Source: Streptacidiphilus albus JL83 (GTDB lineage: Bacteria > Actinomycetota > Actinomycetes > Streptomycetales > Streptomycetaceae). From it: a DNA stretch of 64,000 nucleotides. The notes under the pieces were generated by a model. It worked only from the letters and a program-made list of their open reading frames with translations, had not been told where the DNA came from and did not search any database. The stretch is taken from contig NZ_JQML01000001.1 in the NCBI RefSeq assembly GCF_000744705.1, positions 6,892,017 through 6,956,016 on the forward strand, in the 5' to 3' direction. Positions within the stretch are counted from its first letter, which is position 1; each line of letters opens with the position of its first letter. Shown one piece after another: positions 30,614-38,977 of this stretch. A program made the position numbers and the translations under genes.

Positions 30614-31246
30614 GTGACGGCTGTGTCGGAGGGCGGCGGTGCTGCGGTGACCGGTGACGCTGTGGTGGCGGAGACGGCGCGGCGTTCCCGGCTGAGCCCG
30701 GAGCGCGAGACCGAGCTCTACCAGGCGGTGATCGACCTGGTCCGCGAGGTCGGCTACGACGCGATGACGATGGACGCCGTCGCCGCCCGCAGCCATGCCA
30801 GCAAGGCGACCCTGTACCGCCAGTGGCAGGGGAAGCCGCAACTGGTCGCGGCGGCGATGCGGCACATCAAGTTCGTCGCGCTGGACCTCGACACCGGGAG
30901 CCTGCGCGGCGACCTGTACGAGCTCGCCGGGCAGATCGGGCGCGGGGCCGAGGGCGAGACCGTCTTCATGAACGCGATCGGCCACGCCATCCACCGGGAC
31001 CCCGAGCTCGGCGTGGCGATGCGGGAGACGCTGATCAACCCCTTCCGGCAGGTGCTGCGGGAGCTGCTGGAGCGGGCGGTGGCACGCGGCGAGGTCCGTG
31101 CCGACGCGGCGGCCCTGGACTTCTTCGCCTACGCGCTCTTCGGGGCGCTGCCGGCCCGGAAGATCCTGGACGACCGGTTCGCCGACACGGAGTTCCTGCT
31201 CAGCTATGTCGACGCGGTCGTCCTGCCCGCCCTGCTGCACAGCTGA
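30614..31246 (+). CDS. TetR/AcrR family regulator
   Basis: 210 residues; GTG start 4 bp after the pseudouridine synthase stop, so probably co-transcribed with it. N-terminal helix-turn-helix at about residues 30-75 (VGYDAMTMDAVAARSHASKATLYRQW); the C-terminal ligand domain is typical in length. The next gene is a drug-efflux pump preceded by a large palindrome, so the TetR protein very likely represses that pump in response to a compound it exports. Confidence 0.9.
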   Translation: MTAVSEGGGAAVTGDAVVAETARRSRLSPERETELYQAVIDLVREVGYDAMTMDAVAARSHASKATLYRQWQGKPQLVAAAMRHIKFVALDLDTGSLRGDLYELAGQIGRGAEGETVFMNAIGHAIHRDPELGVAMRETLINPFRQVLRELLERAVARGEVRADAAALDFFAYALFGALPARKILDDRFADTEFLLSYVDAVVLPALLHS

Positions 31247-31309
31247 CGGTCGGACCGCTCCGCCGGATGCGGCGACCGGATGTGGTGGCCGGATGTGGCG
31301 AACACCACG

Positions 31310-31351
31310 GACGCGACCTATCGAAACGTTTGCGTTTCGATAGGTCGCGTC
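31310..31351. promoter_or_regulatory. 19-bp perfect inverted repeat: TetR operator and/or terminator
   Basis: Arms 31310-31328 and 31333-31351 are perfect complements of 19 bp around a 4-nt TTTG spacer. It lies between tetR and the MFS gene. The core TCGAAACG/CGTTTCGA recurs in a second palindrome downstream, which favours an operator. A hairpin of this strength could also terminate the tetR transcript. Confidence 0.75.
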
Positions 31352-31366
31352 ATAGGTTCTTTCTGT

Positions 31367-31381
31367 ACGAAACCGTTTCGT
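31367..31381. promoter_or_regulatory. Second TetR-type palindrome ACGAAAC-C-GTTTCGT
   Basis: 7-bp perfect arms around one base. It shares the CGAAAC/GTTTCG core with the larger repeat 30 bp upstream and is 25 bp before the MFS start, where a bound repressor would block transcription. Confidence 0.6.
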
Positions 31382-31406
31382 TCGGAGATTCGTTCGGAGA
31401 GAGGCC

Positions 31407-32900
31407 ATGACCAACACAGCCGTCGACGCCCGCGTCGGCACCACCCCGCAGGCGGAACCCGCCCCCGCCCACCGCTGGTGGGTGCTGGCCGTGATCGGCC
31501 TCGCCCAGCTGATGGTCGTCCTGGACGCCACCATCGTGAACATCGCGCTGCCCTCGGCCCAGCACGCGCTGGGCTTCAACGACAGCGACCGGCAGTGGGT
31601 GGTCACCGCCTACTCGCTGGCCTTCGGCAGCCTGCTGCTGCTGGGCGGACGCCTGGCCGACCTGCTCGGACGGAAGCTGGTCTTCCTGGTCGGCATCGTC
31701 GGCTTCGCCGCCTCCTCGGCGCTGGCCGGTGCGGCCGGCGGCTTCGAGGTGCTGGTGGTCGGCCGGGCGCTCCAGGGACTCTTCGGCGCGCTGCTGGCCC
31801 CGGCCGCGCTCTCGCTGCTGAACACCACCTTCACCGATGCCAAGGAGCGGGCCAAGGCGTTCGGCATCTTCGGCGCCATCGCCGGCGCGGGCGGCGGCAT
31901 CGGCCTGCTGCTCGGCGGGCTGCTCACCGAGCACCTGAGCTGGCGCTGGACCCTCTACGTGAACCTGATCTTCGCGGTCCTGGCCTTCACCGGCGGACTG
32001 GTCTTCCTCAAGCGCGGCGCGCCGGCCAACCGTCCCAAGCTGGACATCCCCGGTGTGCTGCTGGTGTCGGCCGGGCTCTTCGGGCTGGTCTACGGCTTCT
32101 CCAACGCCGAGACCCACCACTGGTCCTCGCCGCAGACCTGGGGCTTCCTCGCCGTCGGCGGCCTGCTGCTGATCGCCTTCACCTGGTGGCAGACCCGGGC
32201 CTCGCACCCGCTGCTGCCGCTCCGGGTGCTGCTGCACCGCAACCGGGCCGCGTCCTTCCTGGCGGTGGCGATCTCCGGAGCCGGGATGTTCGGGGTCTTC
32301 CTCTTCCTGACCTACTACCTCCAGGCCTCGCTCGGCTACAGCCCGGTCCAGACCGGCCTGGCCTTCCTGCCGATGATCGGCGGGATCATGGTCACCGCCC
32401 AGCTCTCCACCAACCTGCTGATCCCGCGCTGGGGCCCGAAGCCGGTGGTGCCGGTCGGCATGGCGATGGCCGTGGTCGGCATGGTCTGGTTCACCACCCT
32501 CGGGCTCGGCAGCACCTACGCCGGGAACATCCTGCCGCCGCTGATCATCACCGGCCTCGGCTTCGGTCTGATCCTGCCCCCGGCGATGAGCCTGGCCACC
32601 GTCGGCATCGGTCCCTCGGACGCCGGCGTCGCCTCGGCCGCCGTCAACACCATGCAGCAGATCGGCGGCTCCATCGGCACGGCGCTGCTGAACACCCTCG
32701 CGGCCAGCGCGGCCAGCGCCTACCTGGTCGGCAGGAAGCTCGACCCGCAGGTCCTGGGCCAGGCCCAGCTGCACAGCTACTCCACCGCCTACTGGTGGTC
32801 GGCGGGCTTCTTCGCGGTCGGCATGGTGGTCACCGCCGTGCTCTACCGCAAGGGTCGGATCGAGCAGGACCCGGACGCGCCCAAGGCCATCCACATGTAG
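31407..32900 (+). CDS. DHA2 (EmrB/QacA-type, 14-TM) MFS efflux transporter
   Basis: 497 residues, ATG after GGAGAGAGG. Hydrophobic throughout with about 14 membrane segments. Motif D1 LDATIVNIALPSAQ and the antiporter motif C region AGAGGGIGLLLGG identify the DHA2 drug:H+ antiporters. WVVTAYSLAFGSLLLLGGRLADLLGRK is motif A. Located behind the TetR operator pair; likely exports a toxic small molecule or an own metabolite. Confidence 0.93.
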   Translation: MTNTAVDARVGTTPQAEPAPAHRWWVLAVIGLAQLMVVLDATIVNIALPSAQHALGFNDSDRQWVVTAYSLAFGSLLLLGGRLADLLGRKLVFLVGIVGFAASSALAGAAGGFEVLVVGRALQGLFGALLAPAALSLLNTTFTDAKERAKAFGIFGAIAGAGGGIGLLLGGLLTEHLSWRWTLYVNLIFAVLAFTGGLVFLKRGAPANRPKLDIPGVLLVSAGLFGLVYGFSNAETHHWSSPQTWGFLAVGGLLLIAFTWWQTRASHPLLPLRVLLHRNRAASFLAVAISGAGMFGVFLFLTYYLQASLGYSPVQTGLAFLPMIGGIMVTAQLSTNLLIPRWGPKPVVPVGMAMAVVGMVWFTTLGLGSTYAGNILPPLIITGLGFGLILPPAMSLATVGIGPSDAGVASAAVNTMQQIGGSIGTALLNTLAASAASAYLVGRKLDPQVLGQAQLHSYSTAYWWSAGFFAVGMVVTAVLYRKGRIEQDPDAPKAIHM

Positions 32901-32928
32901 TCCGCGCGCGGCGGACGGCGGACGGGGC

Positions 32929-33270
32929 TCAGCTCCAGAGTGCGAGGGTCGCCCAGCGGCCCTCGCTGTCCCGTTCGACCTCCAGCATCCCGGCCACGGC
33001 CGAGCGGTTGACCGGCCCGTAGATGTGCGGGAACGCCTTGCCGCCGGGCTCCGCCGCCTCCCAGCGGACGGCGGAGTCCAGGGCGTCCTCCTCGATCAGC
33101 AGCACCATCAGCGGGCCGGGGGTGCGGGCGAAGCGGTCGTTGGCCACGGTGAGGACCGATTCCTCGTCCGCCGAGCAGTGGATGAAGCCCTCCAGCGCCA
33201 GCGTGGCCGTGGCGTAGGGGCGGTCGGGGTGCGCCAGCCAGCCGTCGAGTGTCGTCAGGTGGAGAAGCAT
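32929..33270 (-). CDS. DUF952 family protein
   Basis: 113 residues from ATG 33270 (MLLHLTTLDGWL); the open frame continues upstream but without conserved content. Motifs GFIHCSADEE, LLIEEDAL and FPHIYGPVNRSAV are characteristic of DUF952, a small ADP-ribosyltransferase-like fold of unknown function. Convergent with the MFS gene, 28 bp apart. Confidence 0.88.
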   Translation of the reverse strand: MLLHLTTLDGWLAHPDRPYATATLALEGFIHCSADEESVLTVANDRFARTPGPLMVLLIEEDALDSAVRWEAAEPGGKAFPHIYGPVNRSAVAGMLEVERDSEGRWATLALWS

Positions 33271-33362
33271 GCCCCCGTTGTACCCGATTGCCGGGGTCCG
33301 GTCACCCGTCGGGCGGGTGGATCTCTCCCGGGTCTGCGGCAGGGCGGCCCGCCGGGCGCCGG

Positions 33363-34193
33363 TCAGTCGGCGGCGGGCGCCGGCGCGGGCACGGGCGCGG
33401 AGGCCGGTCCGCCGAGATGGCCGGCCGCCGCCAGCGCGGCCGTGACCGCGGCCTGGACCTCCGTCGCCGTCACCTCGTCCGCGGCCACCGCCGCCAGCGC
33501 CGCGCTCAGCGCGGTCACCTGCGCGGACAGCGCCTTGACCTGCGCCGCCAGCGCGTTGTTCTGCGCGGTCAGCCGGTCGAAGTGGTTGTCGCCGTAGACC
33601 AGGTACTCGGCGGCGGCGGTCTGCGCCGGCTGCCCGGCCGCGTCCAGCCGGAACGGGTCCGCCAACGGGTGGGCCCAGACGGCGGCGGCGAGGTCGGCGA
33701 TGTCCTGCGGGGTCACGATGTCCTCCGGGGGTTGGGGCACAGGGTCCACGCCGGGCCAGTAGGCGGCGACGGCGGACGTGTCGTAGCTGTCGTTGCTGGC
33801 GTACTGCTTGGCGATCGCGCCGGTCGGGACGGTCGGGTCGCCGTCGTAGTCGGCGATCCAGTAGTGGGGCGCGGCCACCCCGGCGGCGGTGAAGGCGGCC
33901 CTGACGGCGGGCCAGGTCGAGGAGTTGCAGTAGACCGTCGGGTCCACCCCCGCCGCGCGCCGCTTCAGCACCCAACCAGGGGCCTCAGCCGGCGCGGCGT
34001 CACCGGTCTCGACGTCCAGCACCACGCCCTCGTCCGCGCCCGCCGTGACGCTGATCCCGACCAGCAGCGCATGCGGGAAGCGGGCCCGCAGGCCCGGCAG
34101 ATTGGCGTAGACGCCGTTCGCGTACCCGGCCACCAGGGTGGAGTCGGCGGGCACGGACGCGGGGTCCACCGAGTCGAACATCAGCCGTGGCAT
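33363..34193 (-). CDS. GH25/DUF1906-like TIM-barrel protein with coiled-coil tail
   Basis: 276 residues from ATG 34193, nine bases after AGGAG. Residues 1-155 look like the glycoside-hydrolase-like domain found in phage lysin-type proteins: FDSVDPASVPADSTLVAGY, the acidic pair VVLDVETGD, DPTVYCNSSTW, HYWIADYDGDP and AKQYASND. Residues about 200-255 are an Ala-rich heptad coiled coil (QNNALAAQVKALSAQVTAL). There is no signal peptide or membrane anchor, so secretion would need another route. Similar proteins occur in actinophages and streptomycete genomes; a domesticated phage protein is possible. Catalytic activity is uncertain. Confidence 0.65.
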   Translation of the reverse strand: MPRLMFDSVDPASVPADSTLVAGYANGVYANLPGLRARFPHALLVGISVTAGADEGVVLDVETGDAAPAEAPGWVLKRRAAGVDPTVYCNSSTWPAVRAAFTAAGVAAPHYWIADYDGDPTVPTGAIAKQYASNDSYDTSAVAAYWPGVDPVPQPPEDIVTPQDIADLAAAVWAHPLADPFRLDAAGQPAQTAAAEYLVYGDNHFDRLTAQNNALAAQVKALSAQVTALSAALAAVAADEVTATEVQAAVTAALAAAGHLGGPASAPVPAPAPAAD

Positions 34194-34434
34194 CGGAGGT
34201 CTCCTGGGCGCTCGGGTCCGGTGCGGACGCGGCGAACCGCCCCCGTGCTCCCACGACGAACGACCCGGACCGCCCCGCTGCCCCCACCCTGCCCGCTCCG
34301 GCCCCGGCGTACTCCTCGCCGCCCACCCAATCGGAGCCATGCGCTCCGCCGCGCGCCCCCCCGGCGCGGGTCGGGAACCGGACGGAGTGCGCGGCACTGC
34401 TGCGGCAACTGGTCGATAGTGATGGACTTGATCC

Positions 34435-35553
34435 ATGACACACGACCCTCAGCTCTACCCCGCAGACCGCATCGTCCGCGCGCAGAAGGCGGCGGCCGAC
34501 GCCGGGCTGGACGCGCTGCTCGTCTCGCCCGGCCCCGACCTGCGCTATCTCACCGGGTACGAGGCACAGCCGCTGGAGCGGCTGACCTGTCTGGTCGCGC
34601 CCGCCTACAGTGCGCCGTTCCTGGTGGTCCCGCTGCTGGAGCGGCCCGCGGCGGAGGTCTCGCCGGCCGGTGCGCTGGAGCTGGAGATCATCGGCTGGCA
34701 GGAGACCGACGACCCGTACGCGCTGGTCGCCTCGCGGCTGCCGTCCGGGATCCGCCGGATCGGACTGGACAACCACATGTGGGCGGAGAAGGTGCTGGCC
34801 TTCCGGGACGCCTTCCCCGGGGCGGAGCAGGCGCTGGCCGGGGACGCGCTGGCGGGGCTGCGGATCCGGAAGTCCGAGGCCGAGGTGCGGGCGCTGAACG
34901 AGGCGGCGACGGCCATCGACGCCGTGCACCTGTCGATGGGGCAGTGGCTGCGGGCCGGGCGGACCGAGCGCGAGGTGGGCAAGGACATCGCGGACGCGAT
35001 CATCGGCGCGGGCCACGCCACCGTGGACTTCGTGATCGTCGCCTCGGGGCCGAACGGCGCCAGCCCGCACGCGGAGGTCTCGGACCGGGTGATCCAGCCG
35101 GGCGACCCGGTGGTGGTGGACATCGGCGGCACCATGCCGTCCGGCTACTGCTCCGACTCCACCCGCAACTACTGCGTGGGCGAGCCGCCGGAGGAGTACC
35201 TGCGGGCCTACGGCGTGCTGCTGGCGGCGCAGACCGCGCAGACCCAGTCGGTGGTGCCGGGGATGACCGCCGAGCAGCTGGACGCGATCGGCCGCGACCT
35301 GATCGCGGGCGAGGGCTACGGCGACTACTTCATCCACCGCACCGGCCACGGCATCGGCCTGGACACCCACGAGGAGCCGTACATCGTCGCGGGCTCGCAG
35401 CGGGTGCTGGAGCCGGGGATGGCCTTCTCGGTCGAGCCGGGGATCTACCTGCCGGGGAAGTACGGCGCGCGGATCGAGGACATCGTGGTCTGCACCGAGA
35501 CCGGCGGCGAGCGGCTCAACGTCACCTCGCGGGAGCTGCGGATCCTGGCGTAG
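34435..35553 (+). CDS. M24 family metallopeptidase (Xaa-Pro dipeptidase type)
   Basis: 372 residues. Creatinase-like N-domain (LLVSPGPDLRYLTGYE) followed by the pita-bread domain. The five metal ligands are visible: Asp in VVVDIGG, Asp in CSDSTRNY, His in HRTGHGIGLDTHEEP, Glu in SVEPGIY and Glu in ARIEDIVV. Likely cleaves Xaa-Pro dipeptides in the cytosol with Mn2+ or Co2+. Start overlaps the promoter region of the divergent GH25-like gene. Confidence 0.93.
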   Translation: MTHDPQLYPADRIVRAQKAAADAGLDALLVSPGPDLRYLTGYEAQPLERLTCLVAPAYSAPFLVVPLLERPAAEVSPAGALELEIIGWQETDDPYALVASRLPSGIRRIGLDNHMWAEKVLAFRDAFPGAEQALAGDALAGLRIRKSEAEVRALNEAATAIDAVHLSMGQWLRAGRTEREVGKDIADAIIGAGHATVDFVIVASGPNGASPHAEVSDRVIQPGDPVVVDIGGTMPSGYCSDSTRNYCVGEPPEEYLRAYGVLLAAQTAQTQSVVPGMTAEQLDAIGRDLIAGEGYGDYFIHRTGHGIGLDTHEEPYIVAGSQRVLEPGMAFSVEPGIYLPGKYGARIEDIVVCTETGGERLNVTSRELRILA

Positions 35554-35651
35554 CCAGTCGGTCGGGCGGGCAGTCGGTCGGGCGGGCACGGCACCCGGTT
35601 CGGGGCCGAGCCCGCCGACGTCGCCGGGCACGGCGCGTGGAGAATGGCGCC

Positions 35652-36575
35652 ATGACCGAGACTGCCGCTGAATTCCTGGTGGTCGGCGAGTGCGTCGCCG
35701 ACATCGTCCGTGCCGTCGGGCGGCCGGATGTGCCGCATCCCGGCGGCAGCCCGGCCAACGTGGCCTACGGGCTGGCCCGGTTGGGCAGGCCGACCGCGCT
35801 GCTCACCCAGCTCGGTGCCGACGAACCGGGCGCGCTGATCGCCGCGCATCTGCGCTCCGGCGGCGTCCGGCTGCTCTCCGACGGGCAGTCGGATGTCCGC
35901 ACCCCCACGGCGGTGGTGTCGCTGGACGCCGACGGAAGGGCCGACTACGCCTTCGACATCGCCTGGACGCTGCGCCCGACCGCGCTGCCGTTCGCTCCCC
36001 GCCACCTCCATCTCGGCTCCATCGCCGCCGTGGCCGAGCCGGGCGCGGACGCCGTGCTCGACCTGGCCGCATCGCTGCGGGGGCGCGCCACCATCAGCTA
36101 CGACCCGAATGTCCGACCGCAGTTGATGGGGGACCGGACCCGGGCGCTGCGCCGGGTCGAGGACTGCGTCGCGCTCAGCGACGTGGTCAAGGCCAGCGAC
36201 GAGGACCTGGCCTGGCTCTACCCGGGCGAGCCGGAGCAGGCGGTGGTCGACCGCTGGCTGGCGCTGGGGTCGGCCCTGGTGCTGATCACCCGGGGCGGCG
36301 CCGGCGCCTCGGCCCGGACCAGGGACGGTTCGGCGGTGGTCCCCGCCCGGCGGGTGACGGTGGTGGACACGGTCGGGGCCGGCGACTCCTTCATGTCGGC
36401 CGCCCTCGACGCGCTCGCCGAGCTCGCACCCGGCCGGGCGGAGCCGGCCGCGCTCGACGACGACGCCCTCGGCGTGGTGCTGCGCCGGGCGGCGACGGCG
36501 GCCGCGGTCACCGTCTCCCGCGCGGGGGCCAATCCGCCCTCGGCGGCGGAGCTGGGGGCGGCGCTGTCCGCCTGA
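35652..36575 (+). CDS. PfkB family carbohydrate kinase (fructokinase-like)
   Basis: 307 residues from ATG 35652 with GGAG upstream; a very long frame to 33249 is only an open shadow. PfkB signature 1 is PHPGGSPANVAYGLARLG; signature 2 is VVDTVGAGDSF with the catalytic Asp. SYDPNVRPQLM is typical of fructokinases and ribokinases. It phosphorylates a sugar with ATP; fructose is most likely. Convergent with the iclR gene. Confidence 0.9.
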   Translation: MTETAAEFLVVGECVADIVRAVGRPDVPHPGGSPANVAYGLARLGRPTALLTQLGADEPGALIAAHLRSGGVRLLSDGQSDVRTPTAVVSLDADGRADYAFDIAWTLRPTALPFAPRHLHLGSIAAVAEPGADAVLDLAASLRGRATISYDPNVRPQLMGDRTRALRRVEDCVALSDVVKASDEDLAWLYPGEPEQAVVDRWLALGSALVLITRGGAGASARTRDGSAVVPARRVTVVDTVGAGDSFMSAALDALAELAPGRAEPAALDDDALGVVLRRAATAAAVTVSRAGANPPSAAELGAALSA

Positions 36576-36620
36576 GCGCGGCGCGCGGAACCGGGGGCGG
36601 TGCTCCCGCTGTGACCCGGC

Positions 36621-37433
36621 TCAGCGCGGCGGGCGGTGCTGCGCTGCGCGGTGCTGCGGCGGGCGCTGGTGCGGGGGCAGCAGCAGGTCGGCCAGGGTGG
36701 CGGCGCAGGCGCGGGCGCGGCTGAGGAACCAGGGCAGGTGCGCGTCGGTCAGCACCTCCGGCGTGGACCGGACGGCCAGTGCGCTGTGCACCCGCTCGTC
36801 GGCGTCCAGCACCGGGACGGCCAGGGCGCGGACGCCCACGGCCGACTCGCCGTCGTTGAGCGCGTAGCCGACGGCGCGGACCTTGACCAGTTCGGCGCGC
36901 AGCTCCTCGGGGTCGACCAGGGTGCGGTCGGTCTGCGGGGTGAGCGGGCCGAGTGCGTCGAGGTCGTCCTCGCCGGGGCCGGCCCAGGCCAGCAGGACCT
37001 TGCCGAGGGCGGTCGAGTGCAGCGGTCGGCGCAGCCCCAGGCCGGTGCTGGGCTCGACCGAGCCGCCGACCAGGATCACCGCGTGGACGCCGTCGCGGAT
37101 CGCCAGGTCGGCGGTGGCGGCGGTGACCCGGGCCAGTTCGTCCAGGGCGGGCACGGCCTGGTGCAACCCGCGCTGGTGCAGCGAGAGTTGGCCGAGCTCG
37201 GCGATCGAGGGGCCGAGCCGGTAGCGGGCGGTGTGCGGGTCCTGGTCCAGGAACCCGGCCAGCACCAGGGTGCGGGCCAGCCGGTGCGCGGTGGACACCG
37301 AGAGCCCCATCCGCCGGGCCAGGTCGGAGGCGCTGAGGTCGCCCGCGTTGTCGCGGAAGCAGTGCAGCACGCCCAGGGCGCGGCTGACGGCCTGGGCCCC
37401 GGTCGGTGTCTTCGCAGCGGTCGCGTGCTCCAT
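36621..37433 (-). CDS. IclR family transcriptional regulator
   Basis: 270 residues from ATG 37433; longer frames upstream lack ribosome-binding sites. Winged helix at about residues 15-75 (LSASDLARRMGLSVSTAHRLARTL), then the effector-binding IclR domain with ALGKVLLAWAGP and RAVGYALNDGESAVGVRALAVPV. It is divergent from the leader peptide and sulfur operon with a 257-bp gap holding a long inverted repeat, so it may control that operon. Effector unknown. Confidence 0.9.
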   Translation of the reverse strand: MEHATAAKTPTGAQAVSRALGVLHCFRDNAGDLSASDLARRMGLSVSTAHRLARTLVLAGFLDQDPHTARYRLGPSIAELGQLSLHQRGLHQAVPALDELARVTAATADLAIRDGVHAVILVGGSVEPSTGLGLRRPLHSTALGKVLLAWAGPGEDDLDALGPLTPQTDRTLVDPEELRAELVKVRAVGYALNDGESAVGVRALAVPVLDADERVHSALAVRSTPEVLTDAHLPWFLSRARACAATLADLLLPPHQRPPQHRAAQHRPPR

Positions 37434-37532
37434 GCTGGTGCCCCCATAGACGCTGTCCGGCACCGCTGTTGACTGCGCGCTGCCGGTCCTGCGGGCCCCC
37501 GCGGCGCCCGGACCAAGAATGGTTGGCCTCGT

Positions 37533-37643
37533 ACGATCTGGCAAATATTGCAGCCGGATGAACGCGTGATGGCCCAGGCTGAAGTATCGGTCCGCCGACA
37601 GATCCCATGATGTGGGAAATATTGCGTCGGCTTGCCAGATCGT
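37533..37643. promoter_or_regulatory. Separated 12-bp inverted repeat plus AAATATTGC direct repeats in iclR-sulfur operon gap
   Basis: ACGATCTGGCAA (37533-37544) and its exact complement TTGCCAGATCGT (37632-37643) lie 87 bp apart. AAATATTGC occurs twice on the same strand (37543-37551 and 37617-37625), next to each arm. The paired AT-rich elements suggest two regulator sites, perhaps for the adjacent IclR protein with looping. Confidence 0.5.
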
Positions 37644-37690
37644 GGAAACCTTTCGGCACCAAGCAGGAACGAGCGGGAGGGAGCAGCACG

Positions 37691-37804
37691 ATGACCACGC
37701 CTCGGCTGCACGCCCCCGTGCTCCCGCCGCTGCGGGCCCTGCCCGCACTGGTGACCCGCCGTCACATCGACCTGGCCCGCGTCTCCAGCACCAGCTGTCG
37801 CTGA
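37691..37804 (+). CDS. Cysteine-containing leader peptide of the sulfur operon
   Basis: 37 residues from ATG 37691, with GGGAGGGAG upstream. The sequence begins MTTPRLHAP and ends LVTRRHIDLARVSSTSCR, the pattern of the actinobacterial putative leader peptides found before sulfur-assimilation genes. The sole Cys codon (TGT, 37796-37798) is the penultimate residue. Family knowledge suggests that ribosome pausing at Cys under sulfur or cysteine shortage changes RNA folding downstream. The following 137 bp can form alternative hairpins. Confidence 0.82.
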   Translation: MTTPRLHAPVLPPLRALPALVTRRHIDLARVSSTSCR

Positions 37805-37817
37805 CCCCGCCCCGCGC

Positions 37818-37899
37818 GACCGCGCGGACCGCACCACCACTCCTCCCACACTGCGCCGTGGCCTGCCCGCGCGGTCCCCCCTCCGCGCGCCGCGGTCCG
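37818..37899 (+). promoter_or_regulatory. Candidate attenuator with mutually exclusive hairpins
   Basis: GACCGCGCGG (37818-37827) can pair with CCGCGCGGTC (37867-37876). The overlapping CGGACCGC (37825-37832) can instead pair with GCGGTCCG (37892-37899). Both helices cannot form together. Lying right after the leader peptide stop, this fits ribosome-mediated attenuation. The rest of 37805-37941 has no gene. Confidence 0.5.
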
Positions 37900-37941
37900 T
37901 CCGCGCGCTCCGCGTCCCACCCGATCCGGGAGCCCCTGTCC

Positions 37942-38931
37942 ATGGACGAACTCTGGTTCACCCGTTGCCCCGTGCCCACCGCCACCGGGATCGCCGCCGA
38001 CCGGGGCCGGCTGGCCCGGGAGTTCGCGCCCGACGGCATCACCGTCCGCTCGCTGCAGGACGCGCCGGCTGCGGTCGCCGCCGACCACCACTACACCCAC
38101 GCCCTGGACGGGCTCTTCCGCGAGGGCGGCAACGTCCCGGCGCTGTGGGCGCGTTCACGCGGCGAGGCGACCCGGCTGATCGGCCTGACCTGGATCGAGG
38201 AGCGGCAGTCGGTGCTGGTCCGGGCCGACAGCGAGCTGCGCGAACCCGCCCAGCTGCGCGGACGCCGGCTCGCCGTGCCGGTGCACGGCATCGCCATCGA
38301 CTTCTGGCGGGCGATGGCGCTGGCCGGCTTCTCCGGTGCGCTCTCGCTCGCCGGACTCACCCTGGCCGACGCCGAGTTGGTGGAGGTGCCGGGCTCGCCG
38401 CGCGGTCAGTGGGAGGGCGAGCTGGAGGCGCTGCGGGAGGGCAGGGTCGACGCCGTCTACGTGAAGGGCGCGCTCGCGGTCGAGGCCGCCCAGCGCTTCG
38501 GCGCGGTCGTCGCGATCGACCTGGACGCCGCCGAGGACCGCCGGGCCCGGGTCAACAACGGCACGCCCCGTCCGATCACCGTCCACCAGCGGCTCCTCGA
38601 CGACCGCCCCGACCTGGTGGTCCGCTTCCTGACGGTGCTGCTGGAGGCCGCCGACTGGGCCCGGGACCAGCCCGAGGAGCTGGCCCGGATCCTCGGCGCG
38701 GAGACCGGGGCCGGCTCGGTCGGCGTCGCCGGGGCCTACCGCCCGGACACCGGCCGCAATCTCGGCCTCGACCTCTCCGAGGAGCGGCTGGAGCTGCTGG
38801 CGCGGCAGGAGCGGTTCCTGCACGCCCAGGGCTTCCTGGCCGCGCCCGTCGCCGTCCGCGACTGGGCCGCCCCCGAACCGCTGCGGCAGGCCCGCGCCCT
38901 GCTCGCCGAACGCGCCGCCGTCATCGGCTGA
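37942..38931 (+). CDS. DszB-like sulfinate desulfinase (SsuA fold)
   Basis: 329 residues from ATG 37942 with GGGAG upstream; no signal peptide. It matches the 2'-hydroxybiphenyl-2-sulfinate desulfinase DszB: TRCPVPTA near the N-terminus corresponds to SNCPVPNA with the catalytic Cys (Cys9 here, Cys27 in DszB). His50 and Arg60 with GG at 62-63 align without gaps to His60, Arg70 and Gly73. The C-terminal PVAVRDWAAPEPL also fits. The fold is that of periplasmic sulfonate-binding proteins, so a plain binding protein is the alternative, but the cytosolic N-terminus and active-site residues favour a C-S lyase releasing sulfite. First structural gene of the operon. Confidence 0.75.
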   Translation: MDELWFTRCPVPTATGIAADRGRLAREFAPDGITVRSLQDAPAAVAADHHYTHALDGLFREGGNVPALWARSRGEATRLIGLTWIEERQSVLVRADSELREPAQLRGRRLAVPVHGIAIDFWRAMALAGFSGALSLAGLTLADAELVEVPGSPRGQWEGELEALREGRVDAVYVKGALAVEAAQRFGAVVAIDLDAAEDRRARVNNGTPRPITVHQRLLDDRPDLVVRFLTVLLEAADWARDQPEELARILGAETGAGSVGVAGAYRPDTGRNLGLDLSEERLELLARQERFLHAQGFLAAPVAVRDWAAPEPLRQARALLAERAAVIG

Positions 38932-38977
38932 CGTTCAGTCAATCCTCCCGCCCGACAACGACCGAAGGAATCCGACC

